Shown here: positions 7,980-14,632 of the stretch, one piece after another
Layout of the letters: every line of letters starts with the position of its first letter
How positions within the stretch are numbered: position 1 is the stretch's first letter
DNA from: JAFGPL01 sp963781805
Lineage (GTDB): Bacteria > Bacteroidota > Bacteroidia > Bacteroidales > UBA10428
Direction of reading: 5' to 3'
DNA length: 64,000 nt
NCBI GenBank assembly: GCA_963781805.1
Contig: CAWAHF010000004.1
Coordinates: forward strand, 5,208,001-5,272,000
Position numbers and translations under genes: made by a program
The notes under the pieces: generated by a model
Told to the model about the DNA's origin: nothing
The model's input: only the letters and a program-made list of their open reading frames with translations
The model's database searches: none

Positions 7980-8318
7980 TTATCCCTTTTGTTGTGGTTT
8001 AATACGTTTATTGATTTTTGAAGGATGTTGGCGGGTGTTGAATATATCTGCAATAATGATTGCCTCGTCTGTTATTTCGTAAATAATTTTATAACTCCAT
8101 TTGCTTACAGAACGATAATTTTCCGATTCTTCTTCTAAAAATTTCTCTTTTGAGTATTTTTCCGGAAAGTCATTTAATGAACCAGCCAGTTTTATTAATT
8201 CTTTCTTAACCATCCTGGCATTCTGTGGAGAGTCTTGTTTAATGCGTTTGCAAATTTCGTCCAGGCTTTCTTTACCCAACCTGTCCCAACGTATGGGAAG
8301 CTTCTCTTGGGTTACCAA
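7980..8318 (-). CDS. RelE/ParE-family toxin (TA module 4)
   Basis: A 112-residue protein ending in the family pattern YRSVSKWSYKIIYEI ... IIIADIFNTRQHPSKI, which is RelE/ParE-like, with an N-terminal extension before the two helices. It overlaps the antitoxin by 7 bp and has no frame damage. It resembles the subgroup in which the strands carry YKI(I)Y and DVFxTRQ(N/H)P. The target (ribosome or gyrase) is unknown. It stops next to a G-rich repeat edge at 7972-7979. Confidence 0.8.
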   Translation of the reverse strand: MVTQEKLPIRWDRLGKESLDEICKRIKQDSPQNARMVKKELIKLAGSLNDFPEKYSKEKFLEEESENYRSVSKWSYKIIYEITDEAIIIADIFNTRQHPSKINKRIKPQQKG

Positions 8319-8557
8319 TTTTTTAATTCTTTTTCAAGTTCTTCTTGGGGAATAAAATCACCTGACTTAACCCTTTTTGAAGCTGCTTTAACACGTTCTT
8401 TTAATTCAACATTTGTAATAGGTTTCCCTTGTGGGGTATAGCCAACAACCAATGTGTTTTCGTACTCTTTGCTCATAGCATGTACCATCTTTAAAAAAAG
8501 TTCATCCGCCTGGCTGATATATTGCTGGACTTCCTTACGTAAAGCTGTTGTTGTCAT
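8312..8557 (-). CDS. Antitoxin of TA module 4
   Basis: An 81-residue charged, helical protein (TTTALRKEVQQYISQADELF start, LKERVKAASKRVKSGDF, EELEKEL end) directly upstream of and overlapping the RelE/ParE toxin. The phrase YTPQGKPITN and the KSGDFIPQEELEKE end are typical of antitoxins of this subgroup. Not related by eye to the antitoxins of modules 2 and 3. Confidence 0.75.
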   Translation of the reverse strand: MTTTALRKEVQQYISQADELFLKMVHAMSKEYENTLVVGYTPQGKPITNVELKERVKAASKRVKSGDFIPQEELEKELKNW

Positions 8558-8597
8558 AATGATTATTTTTTACAAATTTAACGTTTTTTGCTCATTT

Positions 8598-8897
8598 TTA
8601 GTTCTGGTTCAAAGGATGATATTTTTCTAATTTGCCCTGCAGGTTGTCCAGATTGTTCAACTGGTATCTTTCAGTACTGCTTACATATTTATGCCCTGCA
8701 AAGTATTGAACCTGCCGCAAATTAAAGTTTTTTAACCAGCAGGTTATCACGCTTACCCTGACCTTCATCGCCATCAGGTATCCTGTTGGCATATAAAATG
8801 CATCTATATGTAGCAAATGCTACAAAAATAATAAAGCGCAGCGAAAGCTACGCTTAGAAACCATTTTTTTATATTATTAACTACGCTTATTAGGGGT
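8598..8897 (-). pseudogene. Tyrosine recombinase C-terminal remnant, copy B
   Basis: The minus strand encodes the last part of an integrase-type tyrosine recombinase: SVITCWLKNFNLRQVQYFAG, then HKYVSSTERYQL, including the GH motif and the catalytic tyrosine, ending at 8598. The rest of the gene, including the first catalytic arginine, is absent. The block continues to about 8897 as a duplicate of 7700-7978, except for an extra palindromic segment (AGCGCAGCGAAAGCTACGCT, about 8836-8855) missing in copy A. It is directly upstream of TA module 4. Confidence 0.75.
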
Positions 8898-8987
8898 AGC
8901 TGGTTGTACCTTTTGTACCCATGCTGTTAATGTAAGAATTTTTTGCTTTCGCAATGTACGCAAGTGCAACCTGCTTAAGTTTCTAAA

Positions 8988-9010
8988 GATTGACGTTACA
9001 AACGTCAATC
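8988..9010. repeat. Perfect 10-bp inverted repeat
   Basis: GATTGACGTT-ACA-AACGTCAATC, a perfect stem with a 3-base loop in the gap between the recombinase remnant and repeat copy C. There is no T-tract next to it, so it is not an obvious terminator. Confidence 0.7.
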
Positions 9011-9027
9011 AGCGAGGGGAGGAAAAA

Positions 9028-9116
9028 ATTCCTTTTTAAAAAACAGAAAGATCCAAGGATCTCTATCGCTTAACTTTGAGCCGGTTTTTGATTATACAAG
9101 CGTGGACAAGTTGTTA
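9028..9116 (+). repeat. Degenerate copy C of the 115-bp repeat
   Basis: Shares TTAAAAAACA(A/G)AAAGAT, CTATCGCTTAA and the GGTTTTTG end with copies A and B, but lacks the central CTGTC ... GGCAG part. It lies about 115 bp upstream of TA module 5. Confidence 0.55.
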
Positions 9117-9232
9117 GGGTAATTTAAATATATCATGTTTGTATTAGATATTTTTATCAACTATTTTTGTAAAATATATCCTTTGGTCCAAAAAAGTCTA
9201 CTTGACTTTATAACAAATAAATAATTTGAGTT

Positions 9233-9430
9233 ATGAATCAGGAAAATTTCGTAATTGATAAAAACGGACATAAAATAGCTGTCCAGATTCCTATTAAAAC
9301 TTATGAGAAGCTATTGTCTGATTCAGAAGAACTGGAAGAAATTAAGGAATATCGTAAAGCCAAAGCCCACAAAGGAGATACAGTACCTTTTGAACAAGCC
9401 TTCAGAGAAATTGAGAATGCTTCAAATTAA
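9233..9430 (+). CDS. RelB-type antitoxin (TA module 5)
   Basis: A 65-residue antitoxin: a short N-terminal beta segment (FVIDKNGHKIAVQIPIKTYE) and an acidic helix (EELEEIKEYRKAKAH), the pattern of small antitoxins paired with RelE. Its stop overlaps the toxin start (TAATG), giving translational coupling. This is the only plus-strand TA pair in the island. Confidence 0.8.
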   Translation: MNQENFVIDKNGHKIAVQIPIKTYEKLLSDSEELEEIKEYRKAKAHKGDTVPFEQAFREIENASN

Positions 9431-9684
9431 TGAAATATACCGTTTTAATTGAACGTTATGCACAGAAGCAAATAATGAAGCTGGATAAAAAAATTATCCC
9501 GGTTATCAAAGCAGCTATTGCCGGTCTTGCTGATAATCCACGCCCACATGGTTATAAAAAACTAAAAGGAGAAGATGCATACCGAATCAGGATAGGTGAT
9601 TACCGGATAATATATGAAATTGATGACGAGGTAATATTGGTTACCGTGGTTTCGGTTGGTCATAGAAAAAATATTTATAAATAA
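9430..9684 (+). CDS. RelE-family mRNA interferase toxin (TA module 5)
   Basis: An 84-residue RelE-type toxin with the full family pattern: (V)LIERYAQKQIMKLDK, the PRPHGYKKLKG turn, YRIRIGDYRIIYEI and VVSVGHRKNIY. The basic residues and the RIGDYRIIY strand are the parts that in this family contact mRNA in the ribosomal A site. The gene is intact. Its 3' end overlaps by 44 bp, tail to tail, the extended reading frame of the RAYT gene on the other strand. Confidence 0.9.
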   Translation: MKYTVLIERYAQKQIMKLDKKIIPVIKAAIAGLADNPRPHGYKKLKGEDAYRIRIGDYRIIYEIDDEVILVTVVSVGHRKNIYK

Positions 9685-10330
9685 AACTCTCCCACCCGTA
9701 GTTAAAACTTTTATCCTGCCGCAAGTTTGAGCGCAGCGGTAACTTGTGGCTTAATGAATTGGAATATATGTGAAATGATATTTGTTCTAAAATTGTTATT
9801 TTCACATAACCTTTACCTCCGGTATAATCAATCGCACTACTATATAAATAATGCTCAGGTTTATCCACTATTCTGGCATCAACCGGATTGTAATGCAGGT
9901 ATGCTAACCTTTGGTCAATCATCTCGTTATTTAATAATTCGATAGGCTGGTTATGCTGCTGCCAGAACTGATAATTCTTATTGTTGCTATTCTTTTTGCC
10001 TGCCCTCTCAAACATCCAAAGTAACCACTCCCTTCTACTCTCCTGATTATTTTCTTTTATTGTTTTTAATATAGACTTTGATGTGTGCCTTTTTAAATCT
10101 CTTACTATATTCTCTAATTTTTCAGCTTTTGTGCCAATTATCATGTGTACATGACTACTCATTATTACATACCCATAAACTATTAAACCTTTGTTTTCAA
10201 TACAAAAGTTAATGCTATCAATTAAAATATCTTTATATACAGGCCTTATAAAGACGTCAATCCAATAAACTGTTGCAAAAGAAATAAAGTAAGGTTTTTC
10301 CTGATCCCTGAATTTATAATTTCTGCTCAT
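9641..10330 (-). CDS. REP-associated tyrosine transposase (RAYT 2), open frame
   Basis: A 229-residue Y1-transposase-like protein. It has the N-terminal NYKFRDQEKPYFISFATVYW, the HUH motif in SSHVHMII (about residue 58), LENIVRDLKRHTS, SRREW(L) and the YLHYNPV segment carrying the likely catalytic tyrosine. RAYTs cut and join single-stranded REP palindromes and are usually domesticated. About 45 C-terminal residues are unusual: they are translated from a REP palindrome (9718-9750) and beyond, so the protein is longer than its relatives. A matching REP lies upstream at 10371-10402. It is the only one of the three copies still open. Confidence 0.85.
   Translation of the reverse strand: MSRNYKFRDQEKPYFISFATVYWIDVFIRPVYKDILIDSINFCIENKGLIVYGYVIMSSHVHMIIGTKAEKLENIVRDLKRHTSKSILKTIKENNQESRREWLLWMFERAGKKNSNNKNYQFWQQHNQPIELLNNEMIDQRLAYLHYNPVDARIVDKPEHYLYSSAIDYTGGKGYVKITILEQISFHIYSNSLSHKLPLRSNLRQDKSFNYGWESFIYKYFFYDQPKPR
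9718..9750. repeat. REP palindrome (family B), 3' side of RAYT 2
   Basis: GCCGCAAGTT ... AACTTGTGGC, arms of 10 bases with one mismatch around a 13-base loop. It lies inside the extended C-terminal coding region of RAYT 2 and pairs with the REP at 10371-10402. Confidence 0.75.
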
Positions 10331-10370
10331 TTATAATCTAAAATTATGCAAGATAATAAATTCATAGATT

Positions 10371-10402
10371 ACCACAAGTTACGCTGGCACTAAACTTGCG
10401 GT
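10371..10402. repeat. REP palindrome (family B), 5' side of RAYT 2
   Basis: ACCACAAGTT ... AACTTGCGGT, then a run of about nine G. Same arms as the 9718 copy; half of the same motif (AACTTGCGGTAG plus G-run) recurs at about 7125-7139. Confidence 0.75.
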
Positions 10403-10427
10403 AGGGGGGGGGGAAATTAAAACATAT

Positions 10428-10673
10428 TTAATGCCGATTCTGAGTAAAAATCTTATAAATTAAAACCAAGAAACTTAAAAAACCTGAAATAAAAAAAATC
10501 ATTCTGTAATCAATCTCATCCCAATCCAAAGGTTTAGTTATGCCTAATGAATAACGACCACCATTACCAAAAAATTTAAATTTTAGAATAAGAAAAATTA
10601 ATAATATACAAAATGTAATAATGGGAGTTTTTAATAAATTTACTATTACTTTAATACGATTAGAAAATTTCAT
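10428..10673 (-). CDS. Small membrane protein, candidate immunity protein
   Basis: An 81-residue protein with two clear membrane segments (about residues 17-33, TFCILLIFLILKF, and 54-72, MIFFISGFLSFLVLIYKI) joined by a short loop, and a basic N-terminus that should stay inside. No family recognized. It follows orphan toxin tip 2 by about 100 bp on the same strand, the position of an immunity gene; small two-helix proteins often protect against pore-forming or inner-membrane-acting tips, but no such activity can be shown here. Confidence 0.55.
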   Translation of the reverse strand: MKFSNRIKVIVNLLKTPIITFCILLIFLILKFKFFGNGGRYSLGITKPLDWDEIDYRMIFFISGFLSFLVLIYKIFTQNRH

Positions 10674-10778
10674 AATACAATATAATTACATATTGGCATC
10701 TGTTTTATTCATTAGATATTAATTATTCTTTGATTCTAAAATTTATGCAGATTTAAATATTAAAATTTTACTGATTAA

Positions 10779-11141
10779 TTACCTAAATGTACGGTTATTT
10801 TTATCAAGCTCTCTTTGCATATTCTGAAACTGTTTGAAAGTCATTGCATTATTTGGTGTTGTAGTGGTTGAATATTCATCATACATATCTTGCATTTTCT
10901 TTTTTTCACAATCCGCACATGCTTTTGCACCTGATTTAGAGCTATTATTTAGTTTATCTATTGCATCTAGTACTTTTTTATCTGCTTTAGGTACATTTAC
11001 GCGTGTTTTATCTTTCTTATTAACTAAACGATTTGTACTGATATTTGCATCATCTGATATTTCATTGTATGCAGCAATTGAGAATTGAAATATATAAGAT
11101 GTAAACTGACTATATAATTCTGAACCAGGAACAGGGGATGG
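10779..11141 (-). pseudogene. Orphan Rhs-type toxin tip (tip 2), no start codon
   Basis: The minus strand is open for 120 codons from directly after the YwqK-type stop (and in the same frame) to TAA at 10779. It reads PSPVPGSELYSQFTSYIFQF, a Lys/Asn/Asp-rich middle, ACADCEKKKMQDMYDEYST and FKQFQNMQRELDKNNRTFR. There is no ribosome-binding site or start at its head, as in displaced Rhs tips that become functional only after recombination onto an Rhs core. A plus-strand frame opposite (10834-11088) is hydrophobic and looks like the shadow. No catalytic motif is known to me here; the CADC pair is the only notable one. Confidence 0.55.
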
Positions 11142-11945
11142 TTACTCTACATAATATTCTTTATATAAAGGAAACTCTAAATTAACTGTATCCTTTCTTA
11201 AATTTATCTTTCCTAATAATAAGTTATAGCCTTTTTTATCTGGAATAAAACTATATTTTATTTCATTACTCATGGTACTTATTTTTTTTATTAAGGTGGT
11301 ATCTTTAAATGTAAAATCTTTATTCATTTCTCCAATTCTTACTTCAAATTCAAAATCGTCTCTTTTATTAAAAAATTTAATTGAAAATTCATTTTTTTCA
11401 TTAATATTAATAGTATCTTGACCGTACACTTTATAAAAGAAACTTAAATTTTCTTTCACTACATTGTTAGTATCAGTAATTATCATTCCAACTTCTTGTT
11501 TCGTTCCTTTATTGATTAAATAACAAATTGATCTATTTAATTTTAATTTATGATTTTCAGAAAATTTCTTAATTAAAATATGGTTGCCGTATAAATAAAG
11601 TGATTCTTCCTGTAATTTACCAATATTGGTATATCTTCTAATAACACCATGCAATTCACCCTTTAAAAAATTATATTCTTCTTTAACATTTCCATTTTCA
11701 AAAAAAGAATAATATTTTCCATTTCTTTTTCCATTCTTAAAAGTTGTTATGTAGTGGATTTTACCATTCTTGTAATAAAGATAAGCCGTAAAATTCAATG
11801 AATCATTTTTTTGATTATAAATAATTTTCTCTTTTAATTCACCCGATTCATAAAATTTATATTTTATATTATCTTTTTGATAACAACAATTTAGGAATTG
11901 AGTTACAATAATAAAAAAGAATATAATTTTAAATAGTTTCATCAT
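11142..11945 (-). CDS. YwqK-family immunity/antitoxin lipoprotein
   Basis: A 267-residue protein with a signal peptide and lipobox-like LNCCYQ (about residues 19-24), then four to five YwqK/MORN-like repeats (KFYESGELKEK, YYKNGKIHYI, FFENGNVKEE, RYTNIGKLQEE) and a C-terminal beta-rich domain (about 165-265). YwqK-family proteins are annotated as antitoxins/immunity proteins of polymorphic toxins. Its ATG overlaps the Rhs TGA by 4 bp (ATGA), so it is translationally coupled to the toxin, strong support for an immunity role. An interrupted paralogue is at 4266-5111. Its TAA is followed in frame by orphan tip 2. Confidence 0.8.
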   Translation of the reverse strand: MMKLFKIIFFFIIVTQFLNCCYQKDNIKYKFYESGELKEKIIYNQKNDSLNFTAYLYYKNGKIHYITTFKNGKRNGKYYSFFENGNVKEEYNFLKGELHGVIRRYTNIGKLQEESLYLYGNHILIKKFSENHKLKLNRSICYLINKGTKQEVGMIITDTNNVVKENLSFFYKVYGQDTININEKNEFSIKFFNKRDDFEFEVRIGEMNKDFTFKDTTLIKKISTMSNEIKYSFIPDKKGYNLLLGKINLRKDTVNLEFPLYKEYYVE

Positions 11946-13480
11946 TCCCCATAGCCTCCATTTATATCAGTCCAATCATCTAAACTATCTCGAATCGATC
12001 GATGAGTATCACCTACTCTTGCATATTTATAGATGTATATCGTTGTTCCATCTGCACCTTTCCTTCTTTCATTACTCACATAAATTTGAGAATCTCTAGT
12101 TGCAACTTTGTAATCATATACCAATGGTTCAGGAGGGTGAACTCCATTTCCTGTTGATTTTTCCACTATTTCTTTATCGCTTGTTTCCAATGCTTTTTTA
12201 ATAGTTTTGCCAGCCATCTTTTCATTAGATGGTTTTTGTGGTTTTCTCCTAAAAAATCTATTAACTCTCCATAAGGCATCAGCTAAATCAAGAAAAACAG
12301 ATATATCCCATACAGCCCAGACCCTATTCCATGAAGTCTCTCTTCCAACACTTTCCCGTCCATCAGAATCACCGTCTATAAACATTACTACACCTCCTGG
12401 ACCTTTTGATTCAGACTCTTCATTATCGGATTCTCTACAATAAAAAACATAAGCAGGATCAATAGGTTCCGGAGCAATATAAGTTGTATCCAATCCAAAA
12501 GGATCAATGAGATTTATAGGATTATTATAACAATAAGCGTAAGGTGAGTAATTAAAATGCCATTCCATTAACGGGTCTTTCCTGTTCCACCTCCCGAGTT
12601 GCGCATCATACATTCGTGCTCCGTAATCGTACCAATCCAGTTTACTACCGTTTAGCATATCGTCCTGCAATTCTTTGCCGTTGTAAAGGTACTTATTATT
12701 GGTGTATTCGTCGTTGGCATGGCCATAATCTTTCATGGCAAATGGCAAACCAAAGGGATAGTAGCTGCTGTATTGCAGGACATCTACCTGTCCTCCCAGG
12801 TTAGCGTCGGAAATAACCGCACGGGTGTTGCCCAGGTGGTCTTTCAGGTAATATTCGCCCAGCCATTTGCGGTCGGCGCCTGTGCCATAAGGCACCATGC
12901 GGCCTTCTTCGGTAAGAATATAGGCGATTTCGTCGCCGTTGTATACAATGTTGCCTATGTAATGGGTCTCTTCGTCGGTACATCCATCTACATTTTTGTA
13001 TTTTACCAGTTTGGCGCCTGTGGCGCTGTAATGGTAAAAGATTTTATTATCTCCTCCGAAATCAACAGATTGGGGAAGGTTGAAATGATTATAAGAAATG
13101 GTAAGATTTTTTCCGCCGTCGTAAACCATGTTCCCGTTTTGATCATAGGTGTAATTATTACTGGTCCCGTTAGGATACCCATCCACTTCGCCTGCTCCAT
13201 AGTATCCACCATCAACAATGTACTTTAACCGGTTGCTGTTAGGGTAATAATTATATGTCATCTGATCAAGCCAATCATCATTTAAAGTTCGGTTCAGGGT
13301 TTTTATATTGCCATTGTTATCATAGCTTATATCGTTAACGCTATAGTAGTCTGAGTTATCGGACAATCCCGGCCCGTCTGCGTAATTGGCCTCAGCCAAC
13401 CTGTTGAGTTCGTCGTATTCAAATCCATACCCACGAATTTTATCGTTTTTTATACCCTCCTCTGGCGCAAGCGTCCGCCC
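11942..13480 (-). pseudogene. Rhs-repeat protein, C-terminal part with toxin tip 1 (5' truncated)
   Basis: The frame holds YD/RHS repeats (FEYDELNRLAEANYADG, ITYDNNGNI-type, YTYDQNGN), then the RHS-associated core (KDHLGNTRAVISD, YPFGLPF, YLYNGKELQDD, DWYDYGARMYDAQLGRW, YAYCYNNPINLIDPFGLD), and a variable tip of about 190 residues after DPFGLD. The RHS frame stays readable upstream of the TTG at 13399 to about 13475, then ends at a REP arm and RAYT 3, so the large N-terminal part is missing. The tip (SDKEIVEKSTGN, RDSQIYVSNERR, RSIRDSLDDWTD) has no recognized toxin motif. Rhs proteins deliver tips into competitors; this fragment cannot do so unless joined to another core. Confidence 0.8.
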
Positions 13481-13493
13481 TGTTGTTCATTGG

Positions 13494-14062
13494 CTATTCA
13501 ATTATAACAATATCCAGCAATCCTTTCTCACCACAATAATCTCTGGCACTGCTATAAACATAATCTTCCGGTTTGAATACAATACCTTCTTCAACAGGAT
13601 TATTATGAATGTAATCTAATTTCTATTGCATCATTTCATTATCAATAAGTTCTATTGGTTTATTATGCTGTAGCCAAAATTGAAAGTTATCATTATTACT
13701 ATTCTTTTTTCCTGCACGCTCCATTATCCATATCATCCATTCACGCCTACTTTCCTGTGGATTCTGCTTTATTGATTTTTTAAGCTCACTTGATGTCCAG
13801 CTTTTCATATCTCTTAATATGTTTTCTACTTTATTATCATGGCTGCTAATTATCATATGAACATGACTACTCATAATTACATACCCATAAACTATTAAAC
13901 CTTTGTTTTCAATACAAAAGTTAATGCTATCAATAAACATATCTTTATATAGGCCTAATAAAAACACCCACCTGACCAGTCGGGCAGGTCTATCCAATAT
14001 ACTGTAGCATACCTAATGAAGTACAATCCTTCCGGATTATGAAATTTATTTCTTCGACTCAT
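13494..14062 (-). pseudogene. REP-associated tyrosine transposase remnant (RAYT 3)
   Basis: Start at 14062 with SRRNKFHNPEGLYF and YATVYWID; a 20-bp palindromic insertion (13966-13989) shifts the frame, after which it resumes with LYKDMFIDSINF, SSHVHMII, NILRDMKSWTS and SRREWMIW. A TAG at 13623-13625 follows NEMMQ, and the frame goes on with KLDYIHNNPVEEG and YVYSSARDY to a stop at 13494. So there are at least two lesions in an otherwise well-preserved gene. It sits where the Rhs gene loses its 5' part. Confidence 0.85.
13966..13989. repeat. Palindrome inserted in RAYT 3
   Basis: ACCCACCTGACCAGTCGGGC plus AGGT; same type and same codon position as the insertion at 5652-5675 in RAYT 1. Relative to RAYT 2 the inserted segment is 20 bp. 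Confidence 0.75.
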
Positions 14063-14110
14063 AGCTGCAAGATGGACAAAATTACCCTTAATACAATGCA
14101 TTAGTGCTAA

Positions 14111-14132
14111 GGCACAAGCGGATGTTTGCGCC
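14111..14132. repeat. REP palindrome (family A) upstream of RAYT 3
   Basis: GGCACAAG-CGGATG-TTTGCGCC followed by AGTTAGGG. It has the same distance and flanking sequence (CAATGCATTAG) relative to the RAYT start as the copy at 5799-5820. A single arm (GGCGCAAGCGTCCGCC) occurs at 13464-13479 on the other side of RAYT 3. Confidence 0.7.
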
Positions 14133-14136
14133 AGTT

Positions 14137-14366
14137 AGGGAATTTGAACGTGGAAAGGTTGTAGAGTGGTTAATTGATGATCACCAAAGATTAGTTTTAA
14201 TAAGGCGTGACGAATCTGTTTCTTCTTTGAAAAAAAACTAATGAAGAAAACCAAAACTTAATAATTGAACTCGAAAAACTGCTAAGCAAAGCACAGGGAG
14301 CTTTTTCCCAGGAAAGAATAGCAAAGCTTGTCAGAAACTTAGCTTTTAGAGCATTATCCTGTCTTA
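14137..14366 (+). pseudogene. Fragment of an unrecognized gene with a frameshift
   Basis: The plus strand reads EFERGKVVEWLIDDHQRLVL plus IRRDESVSSLKK, hits stops, then in another frame continues NEENQNLIIELEKLLSKAQG and FSQERIAKLVRN. The two parts look like one charged, helical protein broken by a small indel. Family unknown. The remaining bases to 14632 hold no gene I can support; a 72-codon minus-strand frame at 14354-14572 has no recognizable features. Confidence 0.35.
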
Positions 14367-14632
14367 GCATAAATACCATCTCCAATATTTTTCCCCGCTT
14401 CGTTAAACAGCAACATGAAACACGAAGCCGGAAAATTATGTTTCTCCCTTGACTTCTGCCCTTTTTTATGCAAGAAATTAGCCAAACTCAAGATACTTGC
14501 TTTTGCAGGGATGTTTCTTGCAGGGATGTAGCAGACATTCCTTCGAAAGCTAGCCTGGCTGACAATAGTCAAACTGGAAGGAATCTTTTTTTCTTCTCTG
14601 TTTTATGTAGGTAACTTAAATCATACAATAAA

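Noticed and set aside
3381..9116. Integron-like attC sites at the repeat edges around the TA modules
   Set aside because: Edges such as AGTTAAGGGG and CTAGTGGGG recall attC ends, but I see no consistent paired R'/R'' boxes and no integron integrase; the recombinase tails are of the ordinary type.
10834..11088. 84-codon plus-strand frame in the Rhs array
   Set aside because: Its opposite strand gives a hydrophilic, protein-like 120-codon frame consistent with an Rhs tip, so the plus-strand frame is taken as the shadow.
783..14062. TAG recoded as an amino acid in this organism
   Set aside because: TAG is used as a proper stop by the DUF4139 gene and TA module 2 toxin, and the inferred lost residues differ (Trp, Gln or Glu). 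Nonsense mutations explain it more simply; suppression is only a possibility.
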